Positions 9,312 to 18,448 of a stretch of 64,000 bases of DNA are shown here, piece by piece. Origin of the DNA: Prostheceraeus crozeri (taxonomy: Eukaryota; Platyhelminthes; Polycladida; Euryleptidae); NCBI GenBank assembly GCA_907163375.1, contig CAJQUW010006145.1, forward strand, positions 1 to 64,000, written 5' to 3'. The notes under the pieces were generated by a model. That model was not told the DNA's origin. It saw nothing but the letters and a program-made list of their open reading frames with translations, and made no database searches. Each line of letters starts with the position of its first letter. The first letter of the stretch is position 1. A program made the translations under genes and the position numbers.

Positions 9312-10046
9312 TTAAAACATTTGTGTTTCCTCATCACAATTAGGATTATAGAAAGTTTTCAAGTCAGCATCTTGGCGCTTCAACTTCAATTTAGGATTCC
9401 CATCTTTAGATTTCCGACCTCGCTTTTTGCTCTCTTCCTTCCCATCACTTGAAGCAGTCTTATCAATGTTAATTAAACATTTATCAATTGGTAGTGGTTC
9501 ATAGACTAGTTGAAGAACCTTCATTTGTAAAGATGCGACTTTACCAGTCGAACCATGTGAGCCAATATAAAGTCCGGTAACGTGAACTAAGCCCATATAG
9601 CGGCCCCGTTTGAGATCCTCACATTCCATCGCGTTTGTAAAGAGATCGAATGCTTGAAAATGATCAGATAGTTTTAAAAACAGTGTATCGAATTCCGGCA
9701 ATTCCTTATAACCAACTCCTTCCTCTAATGCCTTTCTCCAATGAGTGGGAGCACTTTCAGGCAGCTCAACACATTCTTTCGCGAAAGAGTCAATAGTTTT
9801 AAGAATCACCTGTTGCCATTTTGGAAAAGTCACTCGCATTTGTCTCATATTGCTATACCCTGATGTAGACATACCATTACTGTGGAAGAATGGAACTTGA
9901 AGATAAAAGCCATCATCACCATAATTCAAGGTTTGAAAGTAGAATGTATTTCCAATCCCTTGCACCTTTCGTGTCGGACGAAGCTTCAAGAGATCTTGCT
10001 CAAAAGCGTCACCTTCCTCTCTGATTGTATACATTTTCTGAGTCAT
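9312..10046 (-). CDS. unknown Polinton protein with AT-hook-like basic tail
   Basis: 244 residues. A compact N-terminal domain (to about 190) contains LKRGRYMGLVHVTGLYIGSH, a strand pattern that could belong to an OB-like or other beta fold. The C-terminal 50 residues are charged, with KKRGRKSKDGNP, an AT-hook-like RGRK core. A single-stranded or double-stranded DNA-binding role is a guess from this composition. It has its own TATA box (TATATAAGG at 10131-10139) 85 bp upstream of the ATG. An AATAAA on the minus strand near 9249-9255 lies about 60 bp after the stop. I do not recognise the family. Confidence 0.55.
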   Translation of the reverse strand: MTQKMYTIREEGDAFEQDLLKLRPTRKVQGIGNTFYFQTLNYGDDGFYLQVPFFHSNGMSTSGYSNMRQMRVTFPKWQQVILKTIDSFAKECVELPESAPTHWRKALEEGVGYKELPEFDTLFLKLSDHFQAFDLFTNAMECEDLKRGRYMGLVHVTGLYIGSHGSTGKVASLQMKVLQLVYEPLPIDKCLINIDKTASSDGKEESKKRGRKSKDGNPKLKLKRQDADLKTFYNPNCDEETQMF

Positions 10047-10130
10047 GTTTCAACAAGTACTAATTCGGAGCTTTCAACCAGCGCAAATGAATTGTCACTT
10101 GAAAGTGGTAAAATATCATTAAAGCGTCTT

Positions 10131-10139
10131 CCTTATATA
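10131..10139 (-). promoter_or_regulatory. TATA box of the 244-residue gene
   Basis: TATATAAGG on the minus strand, 85 bp upstream of the ATG at 10046. It is the same nine bases as the box before the gene at 10719-11342. Confidence 0.6.
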
Positions 10140-10197
10140 CACCTATATATGACTCATCAATCAAAGTGATGACGTGTCACTTTATCATTCGCTAACC

Positions 10198-10590
10198 TTA
10201 TATTAACATTGCAGCAGTTGCTGCAATCCTTCCAAGCGGACTATTGATTACACCATTAATACTGTTTCCAATATCATTTAACATACTTAGAAACCCACCA
10301 CCACCGCGCTGAATTAAGTTTCGCCTTTTCTTATCACTACTCCTTGGATTTGAAAACTTTTTAATGCTATTCAAAGAGCCAGCATTCAACAGAGGCTTGT
10401 AAATAGGTAGACATTTGTGTATTGCAAAAGCTAAATCACGAATGAAATCATCACTTGAATTTTGAATCAATTTACACTTCTTCTTATTATCATGTATCCT
10501 GTTTAACTTTCGCAACGCCTTTTTAAACTGACTTGAAGGTTTGAAAGACCGTTTCGATTGACGAGAAGATGCCTTCCGTTTTACAGACAT
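10198..10590 (-). CDS. small basic protein with hydrophobic C-terminus
   Basis: 130 residues. The first 50 are strongly basic (KRKASSRQSKRSFKPSS), a middle helical part contains several Cys/Leu, and the end has RGGGGFLSMLNDIGNSINGV followed by a hydrophobic tail. The Gly-rich linker plus amphipathic helix recalls adenovirus protein VI and other membrane-active capsid-interior proteins; this is an analogy only. It has its own promoter-like module: TATATAA at 10650-10656 and TAAGCAA at 10631-10637. The frame looks whole. Confidence 0.55.
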   Translation of the reverse strand: MSVKRKASSRQSKRSFKPSSQFKKALRKLNRIHDNKKKCKLIQNSSDDFIRDLAFAIHKCLPIYKPLLNAGSLNSIKKFSNPRSSDKKRRNLIQRGGGGFLSMLNDIGNSINGVINSPLGRIAATAAMLI

Positions 10591-10649
10591 TTTTATTCTA
10601 ATATGGAAATAGATAATACAATTACAATTTTTGCTTAGTACTTACAACA

Positions 10650-10656
10650 TTATATA
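10650..10656 (-). promoter_or_regulatory. TATA box of the 130-residue gene
   Basis: TATATAA on the minus strand, 60 bp before the ATG at 10590. A TAAGCAA motif lies between box and start, about where transcription would be expected to begin. Confidence 0.55.
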
Positions 10657-10718
10657 CAAAAGTTTACAAGCATTCACACAGAGTTTGTTGCTGGTACTTA
10701 TAAAATTACATAAAACAC

Positions 10719-11342
10719 TTAACAAGCTGTAGAGGGAAACTGATATACACTCACATCGGCTAGAGTCTGATTTGTAGCAGTTATGAGCTGCTCAATGTCT
10801 TTCATTAGATGTTTTGAAATTGGACAGCACATACAGCAGGGCTTTGAATGGAAAGTCTTTAAAATATTGGCATAGTATGCCCGCAAACTGATTACCTCAG
10901 AATGTCCTTGAGCAGCCACATTGATGCTTACTGATGGCGGTCCACTGAACAAGTCCAGTTTGCATTTGTCACCCTTCTCGTCATAGTAGCTGGAGGTGAT
11001 AATGTCATGGAGACATGTGTTGAGTTTCCGTTGGATACTGGTGCACCAACAGCGAGAGTATTCCGGTACAATCTCCGTTTGAGATAGTGGGCGAAATACT
11101 TCGTTGAGCCAGAATCTTGCAACTCGTGTAAGAGCGTTGTTCACGACTCTCATCAACATTCTCTGCACCACAACGTCCTCTCCGCAGCGGAAATACTTCA
11201 CTATTTCCTCCATCAGATCCACCAAATCCGCTTTATAGCCAGTTATATTCACGGCAGAATAAAATATATTGCCCGTGAAGAGTTGACTTCGGTAAATTAT
11301 TGAAATGGGAATGTTGGTAGTGAACGACATGCTGATTGACAT
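10719..11342 (-). CDS. unknown Cys-containing Polinton protein
   Basis: 207 residues with no domain I recognise. The N-terminal 60 residues are hydrophobic/mixed and the middle is helical (LMRVVNNALTRVARFWLNE). Near the end there is a Cys cluster, PCCMCCPISKHL. It is expressed from its own TATA box (TATATAAGG, 11389-11397), 47 bp before the ATG, with a TCAAGCA motif between. It lies among the right-end accessory genes, where virus-like elements often keep host-interaction genes. Function unknown. Confidence 0.5.
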   Translation of the reverse strand: MSISMSFTTNIPISIIYRSQLFTGNIFYSAVNITGYKADLVDLMEEIVKYFRCGEDVVVQRMLMRVVNNALTRVARFWLNEVFRPLSQTEIVPEYSRCWCTSIQRKLNTCLHDIITSSYYDEKGDKCKLDLFSGPPSVSINVAAQGHSEVISLRAYYANILKTFHSKPCCMCCPISKHLMKDIEQLITATNQTLADVSVYQFPSTAC

Positions 11343-11388
11343 TGTATTAGCCTCAAATTATGCTTGAAATAGAACGGTACAATGTCCT

Positions 11389-11397
11389 CCTTATATA
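11389..11397 (-). promoter_or_regulatory. TATA box of the 207-residue gene
   Basis: TATATAAGG on the minus strand, extended as TATATAAGGAGG, 47 bp upstream of the ATG at 11342. A TCAAGCA motif at 11361-11367 lies where the transcript could start. Confidence 0.6.
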
Positions 11398-11452
11398 GAA
11401 AAGTCAAACAAAGACACAATAGTGACCAATCACAGACCTGCATGATGACTCA

Positions 11453-11965
11453 TCATGTACGATATACAGTGACTGTTGAAGATATTTCTTCATCGCAAAG
11501 GGGACAAGATGAAGTTTCAAAGGGTACATAACATGTAGAACACATAACGCTATGACAACATGGCAAAAAGAGAAGGGATCGTTCCTGTTTAAAACATTTA
11601 ACGCAGTTCCGTTCACATAATAATTTAAATGTCTCTTGTTCTAATTTCCTTCTGAAGTCACTTTTATTGGGAGAACTTTTTATTAAAACACTGTCAGATG
11701 TCTCCTTCTTTCCATATCGTTCCAATTTGATCCTCCTAATTTCTCTATCATTGCAGTGTAGCATGGAGAAATCCTCTATCCACCTACGATCCAAATTGTG
11801 ATTCATAGCATGCTCATCTAGATCCATTAGTCGATCAACTAAATCACCAGCGTTGATATTTTCACTGAGATTTGTTACAGTTTCTATGGCTTTGAACGAA
11901 TATCCAAGGTCTCTTGCGACAACCCACGACGTTGGGATACTAGTCATCATTATGTATGCCATCAA
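11453..11965 (-). CDS. IAP-like UBA-RING protein without BIR domain
   Basis: 170 residues from the first possible codon; the ATG-rich start (MMAYIMM) leaves the exact start open. The C-terminus is a RING finger with ligands C121, C124, C136/C137, H138, C142, C145, C154 and C157, followed by SSTVTVYRT. Both the spacing and the short tail after the last Cys match the RING of inhibitor-of-apoptosis proteins. Residues about 15-48 (ARDLGYSFKAIETV...DLVDRL) resemble the UBA domain that precedes that RING in cIAP/XIAP. BIR domains are absent. A ubiquitin-ligase role against host death or defence proteins is inferred. It is the outermost gene at the right end, typical of acquired accessory genes. Confidence 0.7.
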   Translation of the reverse strand: MMAYIMMTSIPTSWVVARDLGYSFKAIETVTNLSENINAGDLVDRLMDLDEHAMNHNLDRRWIEDFSMLHCNDREIRRIKLERYGKKETSDSVLIKSSPNKSDFRRKLEQETFKLLCERNCVKCFKQERSLLFLPCCHSVMCSTCYVPFETSSCPLCDEEISSTVTVYRT

Positions 11966-11976
11966 AAACTATCTCA

Positions 11977-11984
11977 TATTTATA
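11977..11984 (-). promoter_or_regulatory. TATA box of the UBA-RING gene
   Basis: TATAAATA on the minus strand, only 12-30 bp before the first possible start codons. The leader would therefore be very short, or the internal ATGs near 11947 are used. Confidence 0.45.
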
Positions 11985-12175
11985 GCATAGTTTGTCTACG
12001 TAAAAGGAAAATCAATGTGTCATCTTGATTACAATGGTTGCAATAGTCACAATAGTCGCAATTGAGCAAACCCATTCAAAATCAAACAACGGACGTCTAT
12101 CGGTACGTACCCAAGTGCTCAGAACCAAACCACACAAGTTCGATCATAGACGTTCCGAAACACAGTGTACCAAAC

Positions 12176-12395
12176 ACATGTACCTATCCAGTAAAACAGA
12201 TCTCATACAAGTTCCTATTGATAACACTGAATTATACATGTACCTATCCATGTGCCTATCGATAACTAAAGTATACATGTACCTATCCATGTACCTATCC
12301 ATGTTCCTATTGATAACACTAAACTTTACATGTACCTATCCATGTACCTATTGATAACACTAAACTTTACATGTACCTATCCATGTACCTATCCC
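12176..12395. repeat. minisatellite at the right end of the Polinton
   Basis: Repeated ACATGTACCTATCCATG words alternate with TATTGATAACACTAAACTT blocks, giving compound units of roughly 40-55 bp, about four of them, the last two nearly identical. It lies between the last Polinton gene and the presumed terminus, a usual place for subterminal repeats. Confidence 0.85.
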
Positions 12396-12708
12396 TGGCA
12401 AGTAGGGCACAGTTTTCACTACTTATATGCCTAATTTCTAATATCAAGCTGCAGCAGACAAACTAGGGTCAGTTCTCTTAAGATATAGTTCGCTACATAG
12501 AACACATGTAAAGCTACATCAAAGACAATTTAATTGTCTATTAAATTTAATTGTATGAAATAATTACATCCAGTCCAACAGCAATTCAAATCTACATTAT
12601 TTCAGGTCACTTCTATTATCTTACTTTTAGGACTCATTTATTATTTCAGTGTTCTTAATTGCTGAATTAGTTTGGGATAGCGTTGGAAAATGTATAATCA
12701 AAGCACAG
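12396..12708. other. gene-free stretch holding the undetermined Polinton end
   Basis: AT-rich, no open frame and no recognisable element. The Polinton terminus should lie here, but cannot be located without the left inverted repeat. Confidence 0.4.
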
Positions 12709-12840
12709 TAGGGTAAGTGGTGCAAAACGCCCCACTCAATTTTCTTCGTGACATTGAATCGGTCGGTGTCTTAAGTCATCAATTTTTAAAGTCAACTATG
12801 CACGCAACTTTGAATCATTTGGTTTCATCACGCTGGTCGA

Positions 12841-12890
12841 GAAATTGCAAGCTATAGAGGTACGTAAATGATAATGATACATTCCTTGTT
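12841..12890 (+). repeat. 50-bp direct repeat, left copy
   Basis: Starts GAAATTGCAAGCTATAGAGG and recurs at 13428-13477 with two mismatches. The two copies flank the hairpin element almost exactly (3 bp of extra sequence on the left). Confidence 0.9.
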
Positions 12891-12893
12891 GCA

Positions 12894-13427
12894 GGGTGTA
12901 GATAAAATCCGAACAACAAATGAATTCCGAACAACGAAAATCTACTCGAAGGTGGTAAAATATTGCGCCGAACATTCCAGATTTCATTAGAAGGTGGTTA
13001 ATTCTATCTGTCAGTCAACTTTAATCCGCAAGAAAGTCATAAAATTACATTCCGATCAAACCCGAACAAGTCCGAACACCTTCGAACATCTACGTGTATA
13101 ATACCACCGAACAAAAGCGGAACAATGAGTATGCGGTTTCAAGCACAGGACGTTCTTTGTTCTACGCAATTATGATTGACCTTCATTGCTTTCGTGCTAT
13201 GATTCCCCTCCGAACTACTAAAAATTTCCCTTTTACCCTTTGGTTGTTCGGACTTCTTCGAATTTGTTCGGAATATAATTTATGACTTTTTGCGGATTAA
13301 AGGTGACTGACAGATAAAATTAACCATTTTCTAATCAAATCTAGAATGTTCGGCGCAATATTTTACCAGTTTCGATTAGATTTTCGTTGTTCGGAATTGA
13401 TCTGTTGTTCGGATTTTATCTACACCC
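12894..13427. mobile_element. 534-bp hairpin MITE
   Basis: Non-coding foldback element. Perfect terminal inverted repeats of 24 bp begin GGGTGTAGATAAAATCCGAA, and the similarity extends imperfectly over about 180 bp of each arm, with recurrent CGAACAA/TTGTTCG words. The central spacer (about 13140-13245) has no coding signal. It is flanked by a 50-bp direct duplication rather than a short target duplication, which is unusual. Confidence 0.85.
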
Positions 13428-13477
13428 GAAATTGCAAGCTAAAGAGGTACGTCAATGATAATGATACATTCCTTGTT
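13428..13477 (+). repeat. 50-bp direct repeat, right copy
   Basis: Second copy of the 12841-12890 sequence, immediately abutting the right tip of the hairpin MITE. Confidence 0.9.
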
Positions 13478-13636
13478 ATTTTGACGAGAGACCTCTAGTG
13501 TAGCAGTGACTTAGGGACACCATACTAACGCACGGTAAAATGTATTTGAATACGTTTGTTAATTATTAATTGTATGCTATTTGTATTTAATATGTTCACT
13601 AACGATTATTTTATAAAATCCTTGAAAAATCAGATG

Positions 13637-13733
13637 ATAATGGGTTGGGGTAAAACGCCACACACTTGGGTGTACATAACGCCCCATGGGGCGCCTTACC
13701 TTCGTCGAGGGGCGTCTTACCCCATTCTATTAA
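13637..13733. repeat. left subterminal repeats of the Tigger-like element
   Basis: Three to four copies, in both orientations, of a GGGGTAAAACGCC / GGGGCGTCTTACCCC motif. Similar copies occur at 18449-18525 near the other end; such motifs are often transposase-binding sites. Confidence 0.6.
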
Positions 13734-13900
13734 GTTATTAGTTGATTAGTTGACGCAGTTGTATCCCTAGCACCATTTTTCCAAATAATACATAACACTA
13801 AGCTTTTGTCTTATCTTCTTAGTGTGCATAACTTCTACACGTGTATAGCGTAGGGGAAACAACCTACAGTACTATTTTGATGACTCTTAGACTAAAAAAG

Positions 13901-13986
13901 GTTTGACATCGGACTTGAACCCAGTACCCTGCACGATAAATATTTCGACAGTTGCCGCTCATACCACAGCGCTACGACTTCGCTTG
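13901..13986 (-). ncRNA. tRNA-like sequence (SINE head or tRNA relic)
   Basis: On the minus strand an A box TAGCGCTGTGG (13964-13974) is followed by a B box GGGTTCAAGTCC (13911-13922), the internal pol III promoter pair. A run of six T (13894-13899) just downstream could terminate pol III. The spacing is about 8 nt longer than in a standard tRNA, and the stems pair poorly, so a tRNA-derived repeat is more likely than a working tRNA gene. Confidence 0.55.
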
Positions 13987-14416
13987 CCGTCATGGTGCTT
14001 TGAAATAAATATACCTTAAGCTATCTTCCTTGACTGCCTTTATACTTACTTGAGTAGTAGATTTTTCTAAAGATATCTGAAAAATAAATTGAATTATCAC
14101 TATAAACATATCCCACTATGTCAACACAAAGTGGCTGCCATTAAGTGGTGGCTGCAGTCTGTCCATTGACTTAGTAGACTTAGTATTTAGTGATACCAGT
14201 ACAACGGCCTACCCTTAATTTTCCCAGGCCTTGTATGCCTGTAAGTAATATGAGGATGACTTTGTGTGTACACTGTAACAATATACATGTAGTAAAATAA
14301 CTAAATGTATGTATGGGTATGCCAAACTGCAAAGCTAATGTATAGGCTTCTGATAATGTAAAAGCTGCTGAAGTTTGTAACAATATTTAACGTCTAACAA
14401 GTGATTTTTCTTTCAG

Positions 14417-16131
14417 ATGCCTCGGGAGTACAAGCGAAGGACAAACCGGATGAATTACGGAACAGAGGCGCTACAAAAGTCACTTCAAAGCTTGAAGAAT
14501 GGCATGGGTGTTCGTCAAGTGTCTTGAATGTATGGTGTCCCGTGCAGAACATTAAGACGACATCGAGATGGTCTTACTTCTCGTCCTGGAAGGACAAAGC
14601 TTGGCAGATAAGAGACTGCTTTGCCAACCGACGTTGAAGATTCTTTGAAGGAACATATATTATTCATGGAGAATCGACTCTTCGGACTAACAAACTTAGA
14701 ATTGCGCCGTCTTGCTTTCAGTGTTGCTGAACGTTCCGGTATCAACCATCCATTTCAAAATGGTCTAGCCGGTAAAGATTGGCTACGTGGCTTCTTGAAA
14801 AGACATCCTGATATATCACTACGGAAGCCACAAGGAACCAGCATCAATAGAGCTATATCCTTTAACAAGCAAAACGTCGAAGAATTTTTCAAGATATACA
14901 AAGACATTTTGGAAAAGCACAGTCTCCAAGCCAGACAAATATGGAACATGGACGAAACAGGAATAACAACAGTTCAAGCACCATGTAAAATTCTGGCCAA
15001 GTCGGGTAAACGTAGTGTTGGCAAAATCGTAAGCGCAGTGAGAGGACAATTGATGACTGTCATTGTTTCATGCAGTGCAGCAGGTCACTATGTTCCGCCA
15101 TTGCTTATTTGGCCTCGAAAGAGAATGGCTGAGCAACTCATGAAGGGGACTCCACCAGACTCGATAGGAGCTGTCAGCGATAGTGGATGGACTGATGGAG
15201 ACATCTTCCTTGTTTGGTTGAAACATTTCCAGAAGTGGACACACAGCAGTGCAGACAATCCACAGTTGCTTGTATTGGATGGACATCATTCACACAAGAC
15301 TCTCGAAGCTGTCCTCTTTACTAGAGAACACGGTATTCACATGCTGACCATCCAACCACACACGTCACATGAGATGCAGCCTCTGGATAGAACAGTTTTC
15401 AAAGCACTCAAAGCAAGTTACAATACGGCTGTAGATAACTTCATGCGTTCAAACCCAGGAAGCGTGTGACCATGTTTGATGTTGGAGAGCTGTTCGGCAT
15501 CGCCTACAATCGGATAACAACTCCAGAAAAAGCAATGAAAGGATTCGAGGTCACTGGTTTGTGGCCACTGAATGAAGTGATATTTTCTCAAGAGGACTTC
15601 GCTCCATCATTGATGATAGATGAGGCCGATCCGAGATATAATAACAACGATCATGCCGAAGATTTCCATGAGACGAATGATGTCCCTGGTCCAAGTGGAA
15701 TTTCAGGTAGCACAGCCGAAGTCGTGTCCTCGTCCCCAGCAGTTGATGCACCATCAAACACCGGTGTACCGGGAAGCCCTCGATCGTTGATTGAAGACCT
15801 GTCACCTCTTCCAACAGCACCAGAAGGAAAGAGAACGAGGAAAGTGGAAAAGTCGAAACTATTGACCTCTTCTCCATCGAAAAAACAGCTCGAACATATG
15901 AAAAATGCGAGTGCAAAAAGGAAGGTCCGAGTGAAATCAGCAACTCCTTCTAAGGCACCAGCACCAAGTTATGACCGCACTTCATGTCTCATTTGTTCAA
16001 TGAAGTGGGTCATGTCCTGCGAAGAATGGATCCAATACACAAAATGCAAGCGATGGGCGTGTGTGCCGTGCACAGATGTCGAGAGTGCTGACCAGATCGA
16101 ATATGTATGTGACTTTTGTCGTGCTTTGTGA
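14417..16131 (+). pseudogene. pogo/Tigger-like (CENP-B type) transposase, decayed
   Basis: DDE transposase that would cut and paste the surrounding element. ATG at 14417 follows directly on a splice-acceptor-like TTTTTCTTTCAG. In order: a psq-type helix-turn-helix (RQVS.MYGVPCRTLRRH), a CENP-B/Tc5 DNA-binding helix domain (GKDWLRGFLKRHPDISLRKP), and the DDE core with NMDETG, LLVLDGHHSH and QPLDRTVF. Last comes a long Ser/Pro/Lys-rich tail ending in a PHD-like Cys finger (SCLIC...YVCDFC, 15984-16125). In that finger one expected zinc ligand is Tyr (IQYTKC). Decay: two in-frame stops in the N-terminal region (near 14522 and 14606) and one frameshift near 15465. About 570 codons in total, normal for the group. 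Confidence 0.9.
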
Positions 16132-16829
16132 ACTTGTCTTGTTGTGTGTTGCAATTCTGTGCGTACTATGTAGTATTTGTAGCGCCTGTGAAAGTCTTCA
16201 TTGTAATAGTCAATAGATCTGTTTGATATTGGAAAATTTGTTGTTGTTATATTCGCAGCTGGGTTCCGATTAGCAGATAGGTATAGACATATGTATAGGT
16301 AGGCTATATGGATAGGCTAAGCTTACTAGCATTCCTTTGGGTTTAGTGATGCAAATGGAAAATTTTCCAATTTTTTCAAAATTTTCCGGAAAATTTTCCA
16401 GTGGAAAATTTTGAAATTTATTTTTTTGGTGATTGACATTTTTTCGTTTGTTTTGGAGACCTGTTGTAGTCGCTTGAAAAGACTATGCAATGAGGCAAGT
16501 AAAGAGAGTTTCTGACTCGGATCTAACATGCGCTATCGTTCAGTACCAAGGCATGTAAAAAAGGAAAGAATTCCAAATTTAGAATAACATGTTCTTATTT
16601 GCACAATCTGGTACAGCAAGAGTAGCAAGATGACAAAGGTGTGCTAATGACACAAACTTGACAATAATGCGCACTCTTATAAAGTCGTGACTATATAAAG
16701 CAGTCTTGATAATAAAATCGTGACTCTAAATCTGATACATGTACAAAACAGACGATATAAAAATTAACAAACCTATATTAACACACTTGTACAAACTCTC
16801 TTAGTGTCAATGCATGCATAGGACGAAGT

Positions 16830-17061
16830 GGACGAAGTGGTGTAAGCGACATTTCTACGAAAATTAGGTTTTTGCACATTTGGAATGACCAGTTATAACC
16901 CAGTTAACATACCTGAATATTGCGTTTTTAGCGTAACTATAGCAAACCAAAAGAAATTGGCTTCGTAAAAAGAATAAATTTTCCTATCCAATCAATGTGA
17001 TGTGAAATCTTGTTTCTGCTCTACTGAAAAGTTTATAAATGTCGCTTGTACCACTTCGTCC
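16830..17061. repeat. 232-bp inverted-repeat MITE inside the hAT
   Basis: Begins GGACGAAGTGGTGTAAGCGA and ends with the near-perfect inverse (TCGCTTGTACCACTTCGTCC), arms of 25 bp with one or two mismatches. The motif GGACGAAGTG is present twice at the left tip. No coding content. Confidence 0.75.
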
Positions 17062-17270
17062 TTTGGGACGTTATATAAATCTTCATAACGCATCTAGAAC
17101 AAGCCGATGTGGAAGAAGATAACGATGTGGGTTTTACAAATAACATCACAAAGCCTACACGCCAAGCTAAAAATGCAGCATTTGCATGCAATTCTAGAAT
17201 CGCAACCACAAGTCTAATCTACTTCGTCATTGAAATGCAAGCGATTGACATCATTTTCACTACTAATATA

Positions 17271-17375
17271 TAGTGATGCAAATGGAAAATTTTGAAATTT
17301 ATTTTTCGGTGATTGACGTTTTCTCCTTGGTTTTGGAGACTTATTTTAGTCGTTTGAAAAGACTATGTAATACTC
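17271..17375 (+). repeat. internal copy of the hAT left terminus
   Basis: TAGTGATGCAAATGGAAAAT and about 100 bp after it repeat the sequence at 16344-16480 in direct orientation, lacking the palindromic AATTTTCC core. It is either an internal duplication or the end of a second nested copy. Confidence 0.8.
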
Positions 17376-18448
17376 AAAGACCGAAAACTTCTCTATCATC
17401 CCTGTATGTCAACTTTTGTAACCAACTGCACCTTTTCCATGTCTATTTCAGATCTTTCCAAATGAATTTCATACATTAGATGGATTTCAGATTTCTCTAG
17501 CTGAATTTCAGATATCTGTTAGAAGCACAGATGAAAAGATCTTAAATTCAATTGGAGATTCATGTGGATCATATCTGAAATTCATTTTGGCAGATCTGAA
17601 ATCGAATTGGAGCTATCTGAACCATCTGAACTAGAAATGGAAGATGTGTATCCTCAGCGAAGATGTCGGACAACAGGCCAGAAGTTAAAGGCTATCATAG
17701 ATATTCTTTTACTCATCACAGATATCTTTAGTGACCAAATATCTCACGAGTTTACAGTCTTTATGTCTTCCAATATGGTCGCTCATGAATGCTGCGTGGA
17801 CTGTGTGCTTATACTTCACTTGTTCATCAATAGGCCTACATGAAGAATTTCTTTCACTGATCAACGCTGCATAATAAAGCTTAACTTTCAAGCTAATAGG
17901 TAAACTCCAAAATGAAGTACATTATTTTTGCTCCAGATCTTTCATAGTACATGAAACTGTACCCCTATTGTAAACCAAGATTCACGTTATCCAAAACGGT
18001 GTCTGTGTGATAATTAAAAATGCTAACAAAATTGCACAAATAGCCACTGTGGCAAAGGAATGATCAAAAATCCGCGGACGGAACTCGCACTGCTATGATT
18101 GCTTTAATCGAAATAATGATGAAATTAAGAGTTTTAGATCCAATTTATTGGTACGTAGCTGCCTCGGCAGTGGAAGCGCTCAAATTATAAGGCAGCTATC
18201 AAAAAAATCAAAACTTTCAAAATTTCCAAAATTTTCCATAATTTTCCAATATTTTCCAAAATTTTCCTATTTTTTCCATAATTTTCCACGGAAAATTTTG
18301 ATTCAAAATTTTCCGGAAAATTTTCATCAATATTTGGGTTAACATAATCATAGACAAAATGTTATATGTCCGGTTTTTCATATTGCCTTAGCATCTGAAT
18401 ACTAATATCATTATGATATGTGCAATTTGAATACGATGTTAAAATAGT

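Larger units (their letters stand above)
1..12430. mobile_element. Polinton/Maverick element, right-hand part
   Basis: Large virus-like DNA transposon of the Polinton (Maverick) class, a fossil integrated copy. The family-defining set is visible: protein-primed family B DNA polymerase, adenain-like cysteine protease, double-jelly-roll major capsid protein, retroviral-type integrase with chromodomain, and packaging ATPase, plus accessory genes. Two genes run rightwards from the left edge and about a dozen run leftwards from the right end, meeting near 2.6-2.7 kb. The left end and its terminal inverted repeat lie outside the window, so the right terminus (somewhere in 12.4-12.7 kb, after a minisatellite) cannot be fixed by matching. 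The polymerase is broken in several places, while the other frames look whole, suggesting a fairly recent insertion. Confidence 0.93.
16344..18332. mobile_element. non-autonomous hAT element, 1,989 bp
   Basis: Ends TAGTGATGCAAATGGAAAAT and, at the right, GGAAAATTTTCATCAATA, imperfect terminal inverted repeats of hAT type. A perfect 8-bp target duplication TTTGGGTT lies at 16336-16343 and 18333-18340, the hallmark length for hAT. No transposase is encoded. Long AATTTTCC-rich subterminal blocks fill both ends. It inserted into the 3' part of the Tigger-like element. Confidence 0.92.

Noticed and set aside
12176-12395. CRISPR-like array
   Set aside because: Units vary in length without unique spacers, and the setting is a eukaryotic transposon end.
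13901-13986. functional tRNA gene
   Set aside because: Box A and box B are present, but the spacing is too long and the acceptor and anticodon stems pair poorly; kept only as a tRNA-like repeat.
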